Below, one piece after another: positions 1 to 12,938 of a stretch of DNA of 64,000 nucleotides. The translations under genes were made by a program, and so were the position numbers. The stretch comes from Clavelina lepadiformis (taxonomy: Eukaryota; Chordata; Ascidiacea; Aplousobranchia; Clavelinidae): positions 27,590,001 to 27,654,000 of the forward strand of contig NC_135240.1 of the NCBI RefSeq assembly GCF_947623445.1. The letters run 5' to 3'. Below the pieces are notes generated by a model, which was not told where the DNA came from, did not search any database, and saw nothing but the letters and a program-made list of their open reading frames with translations. Numbering within the stretch: the first letter of the stretch is position 1; each line of letters begins with the position of its first letter.

Positions 1-3000
1 GCATATACTGTATTTTCAAAACACTATCTTTTCCTGTCCTTCATTGAAACCATTTTGATAGAAACTGCTGTTTCAATGTGTTTGCTGATCACGAACCTGA
101 CGTATGTGCCGAAGAATTGTAAAAATAATCTGCAGACGCGAGGTCTTTAAAAATTTTTAAAATGGGTCATTTAATAAATTTGATTTGTTCACTAATATTA
201 TAAGCCCCCGCCAAAGCCCCACGTGGCGCTACACTAAGCTTCGTTTCCCCATTAACTTTATACACTATCGCCCCATAGCGGTAAACGTTCAGATATGTAC
301 TGTACCATTTAATTGTACAGATGTTATACACATGTTCCTGCTCATCTAGTGTCAACGTCAAACCGGAATATTTCAAATTGTTCATGAAAATTAATAAACA
401 CAAAAACACGGATTATTTTAACTTCAGACGCACTTGTTGCGTTTCCAGACTTTTTAGTTTCAGGTATATTTATATATCATAGCTGCCTGTAACAATTTTA
501 TAGACATACAGTAGGTTATGATTTTGGTTAGTTCAATCTTAAAGACGACTTAAAAAATGCCGCCAGCCACCGAAACGACTTACTGACTAAAAGGTTGTTT
601 AACTTATAATGTAAAAAGTTTTTCTTCAACCTCCAGTCTACTGGTAAGATAGTAATAAGTGAACATTAACTTAGACGGGTCCTGTTAAGCATTGACTGCT
701 ATTTTCTGAGAAAGAATGAGCGCCAAAAGCCAATAAAATGGATTTCGCATTCACTTTTAGCATTTCAGTTCTATTTATTTGAAGCATATATAGGCTGTCG
801 GGATGTTATTGGAATGGTGTGAATAATGTATTGTTCCTGCTATGTACGGTCAACAATGGGAAGAAAAACTCACAAAAAGCTATTGTTCCTTCTGAGTTTT
901 GTTATTGAACAGGAAATTCTTGCGAATTGTTTCCCCAATGGGTCACGTATGGGCTTGGTTATATTTAATATTCGGCGAAATGTGACCTTGTATTGTTTTA
1001 TAGCTACTTTCACACACCCAGTATATCCGATTGTACGCAATGTGGCAACTCTAAATCTGGGCATTTTTGACATAATCTAAGAGCTTCGTGTCAAGTCAGT
1101 TCCAGTTGGAATACCGCGTGACGTCATATGTTAATATATTTGCAAATAAGAATAACTAAAGAACCAAAGTACCAAACAGATAACCGGAGCTCTGAATGTT
1201 GGTTTCGCAAGATTTGTTGGTATAGATGGTGCAATGCTTTTATAAATGCTCAAAAGACGACAGCAGCGAAACTTGGAATTATAAGATCATGTGATTAGAA
1301 AAATACTTTGGGACTTCCCCAAAAGTGTTAAAGATCACTTTAAAAACCGACCAAGTGTTCCTTGTATTGTTTTCAAGCTTGCTTATTTTATATTTGAATA
1401 TTTTATCAAAATCTGCGACATCGACATTTTTGAGTAATGTGGCTAATAGCTTGATACACACATTTGCCAGAAAAGAATTTGTTTTGGCGTTTGTACAAAC
1501 AATGTGAAGTAAGGAACGAAATGGACAAAATACTTTGGAGCAAGTTTGTGGCAGTCGTTTCAATTCTCTCTACTTTATTAGAAACATTTACAATTTTCGT
1601 TTTGTTCTTAATTCCAAACCATAAGTTCCTCCATGCAACTCCGACATACTATGCAACACATTGTCTTAACAAAGCTATAATGATCGAGTTTAGAAAATTC
1701 TTCTTTAAGCCAAAGATCCAACAAATGATGAAAATTTCTGAAATATTTTTAAGGTTGACAACATGTTTTTTTCAGTACTATTTCAATATTGCTATTTTAA
1801 GCCAAAAATTTCGCGTGAAAACTGAAACATTTTTTGTATTTTCGGTTTTTGTTTCGGTGAGATTGCGCGCTACGGCGTTTATGCAATCCGAAAATTATTA
1901 TCGGATGATGTCATGAGGACCTCAGTATAAAGTTTCCTCTGCAAGTTGATGTTTCACCCTTCTTCTTAGAGTTGTTTAGAGACCGCTTTTATTCTTTAGA
2001 TTTTCTGAATGGGTTTGCAAAGTTAATCTCAAACGCACCTTCAACGATACAGTAAAGTCGCCAACAAACCTAATCGTATATTTGCGCAAGGGTTAATCAC
2101 CAGGGGAATGTTCATTCAACCGCCATATTCGCCACTGTACACATTTCGCCGCCATATTCGCCGCCACAAAGATCAGGCGCGGCGGCGAATAATCTCTCGA
2201 CAACGTCGTTTGAGGAAGAACCATGACATAACTAACAACTGCAAAAAAATAAACCAAAACTATTTCAGTACCATAAAAAGTATAAGCTGTTAGGTATAAA
2301 CTACAACGGTAAGAAGTCGAAGTTATTAAACGGTATTAAACGATCGCATGGTCATATATGGAATCAATAAACTAAATATAAGAATATTTCTAGTTGTTAT
2401 CTAAATCTTATACGTGTTAGTTTTTTAATATTAACCACTAATTGCTTAGTTGTGACCTTCTATGCAACCCCTGCAAAATGTGTACGTCTACAACATGCAG
2501 CAGACGGAAAGTTAATGTAGTTATTTGTAGACTTTTGTCAGGTCTAATCTTGCGGTTAGTATTGTGCATAAACTTTATAAATTAATACATTTTATTATCA
2601 ATGGTCCGACATATTGATAATAGCAATGAGAAGAAAGAAATTTCTGACTGATGAGAACCTAGTTGCACACTAACTTTGCAGTGTGTCGAAATGTTCCCTC
2701 GACTTTTAAGTCAGAATTCCCCAGCAAAAACTTGTCAACTATCATGACGTGTAATAAATTGTTCAAATTTAAACAAATGTTTTAGCTCCCAGCTATTCAC
2801 CACACATCAAAGAAACCGCGCAGATATAACTCTAAAAGTTTAGGCTTTTTGAAATGCTCATGTCAAGTCAAATACCGTTCAGTTTAACATATAAAAAGTG
2901 ATGCCGGCTAATATATATATAGGCATATGTCGTTTATAACTTAACGTTTTAACAACCATATTTACCTACTTTTATTAGTTTTCGCAAGAGAGCAAATTTC

Positions 3001-4628
3001 AATTTCAAACATCGCAAACATTCCCTGACTCATTCATTATTTGACCTACGTTAATCTTGAATAATTATTACCGTGGACTGAAAGGTTACCTTGGAAAATT
3101 ACTCCGTTGCGCTACCAAGTGGTCACTTTACAGTGTAAATATAAAAGTCAGAATGAGCAGCAGCTACCTGCCCACTTTCAATCTTTACGACTGTTAAGAA
3201 GAAAAAGTGCGGTAACGGCGAAAGTAAAAAGTGAAATTAAAAAATTACTGAAATTGAAATTTAATTGATAAAATTGCTATTCTCTGTGTTACTAAACTAT
3301 TTTCGCCACAGAGCGGCGGAAATGATTTTATACGTTTAATTGTTGTTGTGTTGAACATTTTGCTTTTAATGTCACTGATGAAATCAATAAAGACACCTCC
3401 ACATAGAAAAATAATTAAAATTTTAGAAACACAATCGAGCACCTTTTTAGTTATGCATTTTGCAAATTATCTCAAAACCTCTGCGCGATCATAAAGTGCA
3501 AAACGTAGCTAATACAAAATTTATAAATAACTGATTCATACTAAATAACGCGAAGGGAAGCGATCGCATTTTTCAGCGTTACTTATGACAAAGATCTTTC
3601 CATGCCTACTAGAAGAATAAATGCAACAAAAGTAAAAAGGCTATAAAGGAACTTTCAAATCTTACGATTTTCAACGGACCCAAACAAAATAATTTTTGGT
3701 ATTCATGGATTACCGAATTTGCAAGGCTGATTATGTTAAAGACATAAACCACGAAATGAAAAATCGTTAAAAAGATTTATTGGCACAGTACACGACCAGC
3801 AAACATTTTACTCGAGATGTAATGACGATAAATCAATCATCTGTTAGATAGTTGGTACTAAGAGCCAGTCACCAACATTGCAAAATCGCAAAAAGTTGCT
3901 ACAGGTGGCGCAATGAAGCAATATTCCGCAAATCATTCACCTTTTCCTGCATCCTTTTCCTTTTACCTGCATCGAAACAATTCAAAGCACAATAAACCTT
4001 CTAACAAAACAATCATAGCGACAGTTAATCTTTCAATGAGTTTGCTCCAAGTGGGTGTTTCCCCGGCAAGCATACCCTACGGTTTCCTCCCTCACGGTCG
4101 CAATTGCGCTGTCATCAAATCGTGAAAACCATTGTCGTCAACCAACCAATAACTAGGTCGTTTTCCTTGAACAGTTGTTGCTCTTTCGAGCATAATGCCC
4201 ATTAACATCGCAACGCTGTACGTCATAACAGCGATTAGGAAATAAATTTATTGACTTTGACCAATTTCAAAACAACACACAGTGTTAAGTTTGCGAGTTC
4301 AACGGCCACGCATCGGGTAATTCCGGGTTTGCGCATCTCGCTGTTAACTTTCTTTAGTTAATTTCCTACTTGTTCGCACACTATGCTGGGTGGCTTCGTA
4401 CACTGAAGGACCGAGTCGACGCGTCTTACCAAGGTTAATTTTGCCACAACACAACGTAAATACTTCATTGTTAAGATGACGTCATCGACCCTCTCTCTTG
4501 AGGGCTGTAGGTCACTAGGTGAGGTTGCCAATGTAATTATATTCACACGAGAAGATTTTCATAGCAAAACTTTTTAAAGATCTTTTAAATGATGAAAACT
4601 TGACTTCAAAATCAATATCATTGATGTG

Positions 4629-4678
4629 TCAATCAATGTCAATGTCAATGTCAATGTCAATGTCAATGTCAATCAATC
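4629..4678. repeat. TCAATG microsatellite
   Basis: About six tandem copies of the hexamer TCAATG are flanked on both sides by TCAATCAA variants. It is a simple repeat with no gene nearby. Confidence 0.85.
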
Positions 4679-4984
4679 ATGCACCATTTAACATAACTAT
4701 AGGTTTCACGAATACATGCCATTGCAAGCCATCCAATCTGAAACAGGGTCACGGAAATAACTCGACATAAATAGTAATTTCCCACTTAGGCATACAAACC
4801 ATACTTCTTATAATATCATTCTTTTCGAAAATACTTTCATTTCTACAGTATCTCACAAGATTCAATCAATTTTACCTGCAACTTGACACGTGTTGCTGCA
4901 TCTGACAACTGGCAAGACCGTAAATTGGTCACGCAGCCCATTGTTAAAAATTGTCGCTTAGGTCAGGAGGATCAGTATGCAAAA

Positions 4985-5145
4985 ATGTTGATTTTAGCTG
5001 TTTAACGTTTTAATGAAGTTAGATTTCTAGATTAGAAGGTAGATTTAGGTTACTATGTTATTAAGTTTAGGTTAGATCGACAAGAAACTGTAAAAACATC
5101 TTTAAACGCACGATTTTTCCGGTGAAATAGCGGCTGCCTTAATTG
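4985..5145 (+). repeat. Interspersed repeat, copy 1
   Basis: This segment matches the reverse complement of 57455-57600. Shared stretches in order are AAGGTAGATTTAGGTTA, a run reading AGAAACTGT, then AACGCACGA, and GATAGCGGC or AATAGCGGC. It looks like a short non-coding mobile repeat of unknown family, present at two distant places in opposite orientation. I could not see clear terminal repeats. Confidence 0.6.
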
Positions 5146-5164
5146 TTTCGAAATTTTTTCGCAA

Positions 5165-5345
5165 GTTTATTATTATTTATTTATTCTATAATAATAATAA
5201 TAACTTAATATTTATATAGCGCTATATTTCGGTAATAAAAATAGTCTCTCAAAGGGGCTTAACAAATGCGGCATGGACACGTTCTAAGATAGTTCTAAGA
5301 GCATATTACCAACGAGATCAGTAAAAACAGCGCTAATAATAATTA
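5165..5345. repeat. Possible retroposon-derived repeat with trinucleotide tract
   Basis: An ATT/AAT-rich tract is followed by TTTATATAGCGCTATAT and, about 35 bases on, by CTCAAAGGGGCTTAACAA. Phrases of this kind (tatagcgc followed by caaagcgctta) are common in dispersed animal repeats. The assignment rests on recall of that phrase and no second copy is in this window. Confidence 0.3.
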
Positions 5346-6245
5346 ATTGGCTTGGATAAAAAGCTTAGGTTCCCCGAGTTGGCCTTCCTTTTTTGGTATT
5401 CCCCGAAGTTAACGTGATAAATGAAGCAAATATGTACGTACTATCTGTTTTCATTTACTTCCGTTGAATAACAAAATACTTGACCAAGACGCAAAGTAAA
5501 TATTGACACAGTTTTGCAATTTGGAAGCAACATCGTGACAGGTTCAGCGGAAATTGGGGCATTTTATTACAAAATGAAGACACTTGACAATGTGCACAGT
5601 ATAGAGGCCAGTGTGAAACGACTAAATGAAGTAGAAGATTATGTTAATTAAGTGGCTTAGTTTAAACGTAATTCAGAGAGAAAAGCAGCTGATTTAATTT
5701 CAACGCAACCGAATCAGAACCTTCTCTTTGGGTTAATATCAGCTATGCTTGCATAGTTACCGCAATTTATGAATGAAAGTATACACACACACTCATACAT
5801 CATATCATATCATATGATCACTTTTAACACTCTTAAATAATATTTTCATGAAAACTGGAAGAAACCATTCATTTTTTTAGGATTAGTCCCATTATGTGAG
5901 CTGCCAATCTAGGACAAGTTAAATGAGTGCTTTTAAGGACTTAAGGAAGCAATTAAGGATTTCGAATACGTACGATGATTATAGCTATGACGTAAGCATA
6001 CGCGTAACATGTTATCAGAACACCCCAGGTTGGGCCGTGTTCACAGGTAACCGCCATATTACAAACTTTGTCAAAACCAGGGCTGATATAAGGAAAATAA
6101 CCTGGGGGACAATTTAAACCTGATCCCGTTGTATGCTCTGCTTCTATGCTTCTACTATTACTTCCAAAACTTTTGTGCGTGTCAGAAAAATCTTTACCAC
6201 ACCGCGACAATACTTTCCATAGAGTAGAGTCAGTAGACTATAGAC

Positions 6246-6585
6246 CAGACGTGGGCAAACTGCGGCTCGCGAGCCACATGCGGCTCTTCGGCATGTTTTT
6301 TGTGGCTCTTCTAGTCGAATCGTAAAATTTCAATAAAATTGCAAAGACTACCAAGAGTACCGTTTATGAACGTTTCTCTCTTTTTCTTTTCCTTATTTAG
6401 GCCAGTATTGATGACAAGTTACTAATTATCCAAATTTAATGATATTTTTCGATTGAGGAATGCAGATATGGAACAATTAAACGACATAAATTATTTATGA
6501 CGTCATAAGTTCTTATGACTTGGCTTGTCAGTAAAAATTAAACAACCAAAGCGGCTCTCGGGTTCAAATAGTTTGCCCACCCCTG
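6246..6585. mobile_element. hAT-type miniature DNA transposon (MITE)
   Basis: The left end reads CAGACGTGGGCAAACT and the right end AGTTTGCCCACCCCTG, an inverted repeat of about 16 bp typical of hAT elements. A perfect 8-bp target duplication CTATAGAC lies at 6238-6245 and 6586-6593. At 340 bp it has no transposase and must have moved with a partner element in trans. Subterminal CGGCTC repeats are present at both ends. Confidence 0.92.
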
Positions 6586-6593
6586 CTATAGAC

Positions 6594-8652
6594 TATAGAG
6601 CATATACTGTAATATGCCACCTGTGGTTCTTGTGTTGCTTCAAACAACTTTGTTCTGAATAGTGTAATGACGTAAGAAATCACGTACGAGCCAGAGTCAG
6701 CTAGCAGAGCACGTTTCTGATCAGGCAAGGAGTGCTTGTCTACAATGTCTGTGAACTTCTGATCAAACAATTATGTAAAATTGTTAACACAATTATGACA
6801 TCACACGAGAGATTCGCAGTTTACCGGGAAATATACAGTAAGTTTGCAAGAAAAAGTGCTACAAGTTTCAATCTCAACAGCATATTCGCAGCAAATCCAT
6901 CCAATTATTAATAAGAATGATATTGAAGAGAATACAAGACATAAGATGAATAAACACGATAAGGGATTCCTCTGTTATATGGGGACTCCCCTGTTATAAA
7001 CGTTTTTAGCGAAGAATTACCAAGTCGCCAATCACTTGGCGGGGATTTACCCAGAAAAAAGTCACCGGAGCTTTGAAATAGCTACGTAATCAGCATCCAC
7101 CCATTGCGCTGACTTACGTTCACCGGCGCTGCAAAGTGAAACAAAGTGATTTTAGGTTAAACTGCCATTGTTCGTAAGCAGTTCGTTTATACACTAAGCG
7201 CTGTTGTTGCGTAGATTTTGTTGATAGATAGCGTGTCTTAGCTCAGCTGGTTAGTTCATTGTTCATATGCACGAAATATTGCAGTAAAACTTGCCAAAGT
7301 CTTTCTGTTGAGATTGCGATTAGGTGAATTCCATAGTAGCACTGGTTTTAATGTACCGATTCAACCAGGTATGTAAGTGTAAGTAGTGTGACAGAAGTAA
7401 CCTTCAAGAATTGCCGCATTTAAAGGCTGCAAGGTAATTAACATCGGCGTCATTATTCGTTGATCATGTGACAACTTACTCACATGATGTCGTTGTAAAA
7501 TGGCGACGGTGATTGCAACTTTTACGGAGACAGTCATGCATCAGTTTAGTATAATTTACAACTTAAATTGCGATAAATTTTACAGATTATGTTTCTGCTA
7601 TTTCACACGACCACCCGTCATTGCATCTGTAACGAATCTTTAATCTTTCTCTCGAAATCTTCTTCGAAGCCTGCTAGTAGTTGTAATTCGTAATTTAGCA
7701 TTTCACAGTCTTAAAACCGCATCAGAAAGCTGTTCCCGCTGGAGAATATTTCCAATGACAACGTTATAAAGCGGCCGTAAACGAAAATATTTCCCACTCG
7801 TGTGAAGGCAGTTCATTTAATGACTTAAGCAACTTCGATTTAGTAATCAAGCTAAATTGACTCAGAACGTTGCAACACCGCACAGACCTTTAGCTTTGCA
7901 AAGCGACTGAGCAACAGATTTCGCGTCACAGTCGACTAATTCGGTGTTGGTTGTTTTTAAAAGCAGCAAAAACACCGACCTTAGAAACGGAGAGACGTCA
8001 TAAAACTACTTGAGATGTGACAACATTTAATTAAGAACTACTGTGGTTGTGATTGAGATTCGTTGAACAACAGAAAGAAAGCGTAAAGTCAGCTCATATG
8101 CGATGGTTTCAATTTGGCCAAAATTGGTCAACTGGACTAATGTTAGGAATTGTGCTGCATCAGATGTACAACCCTTATGTACGGCGCCTTACGTCACCAC
8201 AAAATATCACGAGATATGCAACCGAGTTAGAGGTTTTATTCAGTTAGAATTTGGTTAAGGTTAAAAGTATTGAACAACAGGCTCCCCACGTCCAGACCAA
8301 CGCGTCGTTGTACTTTTTGTATGAACAATATTGAATGATGGCTATACAGTACTGACTGTATAGCGATTCGCCGTAACTCCGGAAAGTTCTAGAAACTTAT
8401 AACAGGTGTTTGGGTGACGTCAGCGAAGTGGTGAGCGAGACCTAATCGCTACAACTCTACCGAATCAATATGTTTACCATTCTATTGTACAATATGTCAT
8501 AATAGCGGTCAGTGCAATAAAGTTTGGAGTCAAATTACCAAGCCCTCTCCAGGGGAGACTTGTAGTCGGTTTACACCCACATTTTTCAGGCGTGGCCAAA
8601 CCACAAATGTTCATGTTACGGAATGCACCCTGGGTTGCAACATCATTTCATA
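6594..8652. other. Intergenic stretch without recognisable gene
   Basis: No exon chain is visible. At 7239-7250 there is a perfect match to a tRNA A box (TAGCTCAGCTGG), but no B box and no cloverleaf follow, so this is at most a decayed tRNA-derived relic. Confidence 0.45.
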
Positions 8653-8660
8653 CCGTACGA

Positions 8661-9002
8661 CAGGGGTCGGCAACCTTTTTGAGCCGCGGGCCAATTTGAT
8701 AAAATAAAATATACTGGCGGGCCGTAACTGCCGGGACAGCTTTTCTGAAACGCGAATATCTTACCCTTAAATCAGGGGTCGGCAACCTTTTGCTAGTCAC
8801 GGGCCAAATGTCGAGCGTACAACTCTTTGGCGGGCCGGAATTTTCATTAATACTATAATTGCTAAATGCTAACACTACAGTTTGAAACTCAATAAGACAC
8901 GGCGGGCCGTATTCTTGTGATAACTAATTAATATGTCTCGGGCCGGACGATTTCGCATGGCGGGCCGGATCCGGCCCGCGGGCCGTAGGTTGCCGACCCC
9001 TG
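8661..9002. mobile_element. hAT-type MITE, composite
   Basis: The ends are CAGGGGTCGGCAACCT and AGGTTGCCGACCCCTG, with a perfect 8-bp target duplication CCGTACGA at 8653-8660 and 9003-9010. The interior is rich in GGCGGGCC and GGCCCGCGGGCC motifs. A second left terminus, CAGGGGTCGGCAACCTTT, starts at 8773, so the copy contains one left end inside another with only a single right end. It encodes nothing. Confidence 0.93.
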
Positions 9003-9337
9003 CCGTACGAGGTTGTAACTGCGTTAAACGACGGCGGATAACTTTGAAATACGGGTCACACATAAAATTGCACTTTCACAGGAAGACCCGGATGGAAAAT
9101 GTTTGTGACGTAATAATCCCTCAATTGAGCGATGGACCCTGAGATGGCCGTGAATCGATAGGCCTCCACTTGAACCAGAGTTGGGAAAATAAACATAAAT
9201 TATAACTACGGTATAGCCTATGCAAGACAAATTCCGAATATGAATGCAAGAGTATATGTAGTTTAGCGCGTCCTACAAACTAATACGTGTGATTTGTTTA
9301 GGTTTTGTTTTGTTATTCCAAATATCATGTGGCCATT

Positions 9338-12148
9338 ATGTCTGATCTGTTGAACAAAGAACAATTTCATCAATACAAGAGTTCTCTTGGTAAACAACGT
9401 GGAGCAGTTGTATCATTATCACGTCACAAATATCATTTCATCGTTTGTCTCTTGTTTGCGATGCACGTGGGAAATAATTTAAATCTTCCACAAAGCAAGT
9501 CGTCAATCCATCGACTGAAAAACGTCGAATCTGATGGAAGAATTGTTTCAAACGCACGTGACCCACCTGGACAACATTCAATTTACATACCGCCAGGTAC
9601 GTCATCAAATGGCCTCTTTGTGATCATGTCATCACTTGCGGTGTTTCAAGTCAAATTGCTTTCACTTCACAGAAACAAATTGTATATTAGAAATTAACAT
9701 TTCAGCTCTTTCATAGTTTCACTAAACAATTTGTAAACACCTTACCTTAGTCCAGTGTCGAATTTAAATTAATCCAAAACAACTTTCTCATTTCCTGCCC
9801 TTCATGTGATACTTATCCACATACCAATTACTTCCAGGTGATATTTGCGCCGAAATTTACCGACTTTCAACTTTTGTGAGGTACCCAACTTCAGCCCAAG
9901 CAAATCCGTCCATGCTGGCGGCAGCAGGGTTCTACTTCACTGGGTACAAGGACAGAACTAAATGCTTCAGGTAAATCATTCGCGCCTTCTAGCGGTGGTT
10001 TAAAATGATTTTAATTAATATTGTTTGAGGTAGTTAGTAACGTAACAAAACTTTAAATTCGATTTTTCTCCTCAGTTGCGGTAGCACGGTGCAGGATTGG
10101 GAGAGCAGAGACGATCCTCGGAATCCAGGGTGGCATAAATCAGATTGTCTTCACGCAAGAGGATCTGATGGAACAAACATACCTCTGCGTGCGTATTTAA
10201 CTTAGAAGTTGCAGTTGGATTCGTTTCAGTTGTTTCAAGCAACATTTACCTCCTTTTAAGCATGACGTCACCGTCATCCATTCTAAATGAATTTTGTACA
10301 AATACTGCTAAAATGTAACTGCTACAATAATGCCACTTGCAAAGCAACTTTTTCAAATGCATTCCGCATTTACAGACGCGGGCAGATCTTCATTTCCCTT
10401 CGCGAACGATCCCAACAGGGCTGGACCATCGCATCAACAACATAGAAGTCACACAAATAATCCATCGACATCAAACACGTTTTCAAATACTCCGACCACC
10501 AGCCAGGTATGTTTGTTTGTTTTTGCTTATCAATCAATCAATCAAGAAACTGAACTATGCAATAACTTATGCTACAACTGGTAGAACGATTTTTATTATT
10601 GCTTAATGCTAACTAAATAACTGCACCATACACTCTGTTTGAGAAAGTTATCAAGATTACGTCATTACAGAGAGAAAGAAATACTCCGGAGGATTCTGAG
10701 GAAGAAAACTTGATGACGTTATTTTCCTGTTCTAATCCGGTGAATCCCCACATGAGAAGCGAGAGTGCGCGGATAAATACATTCCTTGATCATCTGAGTT
10801 CGTGGCCTGCCCACAGGATACGGACTTCGATACAACAGATTGTCAAGGCCGGTTTTTTCTATTTAGGTTGGTCATTTGTAGCTCATTTATGCTACGAAAT
10901 TCTTACAAAATGTTAATATTATATTACCTGAAATTTATCTTCACTTGTATTATATTATAACACTTATATTGACTTTTGCGAGTCTATGGCATCAGAACTA
11001 TGCAAAATTCGCAGTGGCAAATTCATGAAATTATCATGTAAGATATTTCTTTATTTCAGGTGATAGGGACCGAGTGAAATGCTGGTACTGCAACGGGGGA
11101 TTGCAGAACTGGGAGCGAGATGACGACGCGTGGAGGGAGCACGCCAAATGGTTTCCATTGTAAGTTCATCTTTTGTTTTCATGTTACACCTTGAACTTCA
11201 ATGTGGGCATTAATTGTAACCACCTCTATGAGGATCAAATTTAATAGCATGGGCGTTGATACAAAGGTAATGCTTTTAGCATGTAAGAGAACTTAAAACG
11301 TTGTTTCATCTTTTTTTCAGGTGTGAATTTGTGCTCCAGCGTAAAGGCCCAGAATATGTTCATAATATAGTTGCCTACTACCCTAACCTTAGAAGACCAA
11401 ATATACCTAACGCACCGTCATCTGTGCCCGGGTTACATAATAACACAAACATATTTAACAGGTTGGTTGCATGACCTCTTTGTGACCTCAGCAGATTCTT
11501 TTAACCGTTGCACAACCTATCAACTATGACATCATAGCTGAATTTTTGACGTAACAATGTATTTTCATTCTACAGCGCTGCTAACCGACGACAAAATACA
11601 GCTCCTCCGATATTCGACTTCCGTGAGGAGCAAGAGCGCGTGGATAGGATGGTTACGGAAGCGATGAACAACTTAGCTCAAGTGCAAACTGCAAGAGAAA
11701 TGGGATTTCAAGATGATTTCATAAAAAGAACTTTGACTATGTAGGTTTGCTTTCTATTTCGCGCCGTACAAGTCCAATAGTTAAAACTTTTCTTCAATTT
11801 GCTTTTTACGATTCCAGGCAATTCAACGAACATCGTCGTTTCTTTTCAAATTCCGAAGATCTTATAGGTGCACTTTTGTCGCTACCAGAACAACCTACTA
11901 CACCAACGACACCCAACCGTACCGAATTAGCTCCTAACAGCACCACAGAAGGTGCAACAGGTGACGCAAGGGAATTTAGACGACTCAAGGAAGAGAAACT
12001 ATGCAAGAAATGTCGGCAAGAAGAAGCCCGTGTGCTGTTGATACCTTGCGGACACCTCGTCTGTTGTGAGGGTTGTGCAAGGAATATAAAAACTTGCCCA
12101 GTTTGCAAGATTTCTGTTCGGGACACCCTCAGGACGTTTATGGCCTAA
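9338..12148 (+). CDS. Inhibitor of apoptosis protein: two BIR, UBA-like, RING
   Basis: This is a cIAP/XIAP-class protein of 522 aa, expected to bind caspases or signalling adaptors through its BIR domains and to act as an E3 ubiquitin ligase in the cytosol. Exons are 9338-9596, 9838-9970, 10076-10188, 10376-10506, 10671-10866, 11060-11159, 11321-11461, 11576-11740 and 11818-12148; all junctions are GT-AG and in phase. BIR1 lies in exons 2-3 and has odd zinc spacing. BIR2 (exons 5-7) is canonical: CX2C, 16 residues, H, 6 residues, C, with [12 protein letters not shown]. Exons 8-9 hold a UBA-like region with MGF, and the last 50 residues form a C3HC4 RING with [13 protein letters not shown]. 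The ATG at 9338 is the first in frame. The first 86 residues are unlike known IAPs and are the least certain part. A shorter paralogue follows 2.5 kb downstream. Confidence 0.9.
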
Positions 12149-12886
12149 ACCTGTTTTGCTTTTCACTCCCGAACGAGGAGGTCTTGCATTGCATGCGGAA
12201 CATATTTCACTGAGGAGCGGGGTGCTGCTTCTTAATCCAATTAGTGTCCTCCGAGATCGAGAGCTATAGTGTTATTACTAAGGTTTATCTTTTGGCAATG
12301 CACGTCAGCAATGGAAGTCAGTTTTTGTTTATTTATCTATACTCAAAATCTTAAACGTTGTTGCATAATTTTTACCTTTGCTGACTAATTTAATGAGTTT
12401 TGCTCTTTAGTGTATGCTGACCTAATTGTTTATTTCGAATATTTTCCAGTTGTGCGTTCCTTTTTCCCTTTTCTAATCCTTGCCGAATTTGGTGCATAAG
12501 CCGATGTTTTCGCAAGAGCCATTTTAAAAGAGAATTAAGCCAAAACTATTTCTTTTTTCATGGTGTTATGCTATAGCCAATCAGAGTAGGTCACTCGTTA
12601 AACGTCACATGTTGATGTGTCACAAAATGTTACCATTGTAACAAATAACAATCTGACAACAGTTTTACGTCACAGAGATATTTCCAACAAGAACACGTGG
12701 AAATTCGTAACACTCTAAGAGTCTAAGTGTTCTGAAAGCACTTCCCAATACCACGTGCATCTATTGTTTGAAGCGTAGCAAACTATTTACGCATTAGGAA
12801 TTAAATGTTTAAATGACATGACTAGCCAAATACAACTCTCTTAATGACTTGCACAATTTGTAATGTGGTATATCACTACAAATGCC

Positions 12887-12938
12887 CATTGTTCATTGTT
12901 CATTGTTCATTGTTCATTGTTGGATGTTCATTGTTCAG
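12887..12938. repeat. CATTGTT heptamer array
   Basis: Five CATTGTT units in a row, a short interruption, then one more. On the other strand each unit reads AACAATG, which matches the core bound by Sox-type HMG proteins. It may be only a simple repeat. Confidence 0.8.

Larger units (their letters stand above)
1..6245. other. Gene-poor AT-rich stretch
   Basis: I find no convincing exon chain in this stretch. The longest open frames, such as one of 150 codons near 1.5-1.9 kb, start at TTG, have no recognisable domain and read like AT-rich chance frames. The stretch holds a hexanucleotide repeat, an interspersed repeat and a trinucleotide-rich patch, listed separately. Distal regulatory DNA is possible but I cannot point to a site. 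Confidence 0.5.

Noticed and set aside
1464-1916. 150-codon plus-strand frame
   Set aside because: It starts at TTG, is hydrophobic and low in complexity, has no splice context or domain, and overlaps an equally long minus-strand frame.
7239-7250. Perfect tRNA A-box match
   Set aside because: No B box, anticodon stem or acceptor pairing follows, so neither a tRNA nor an intact tRNA-derived SINE can be claimed. A similar match on the minus strand near 13170-13185 fails in the same way.
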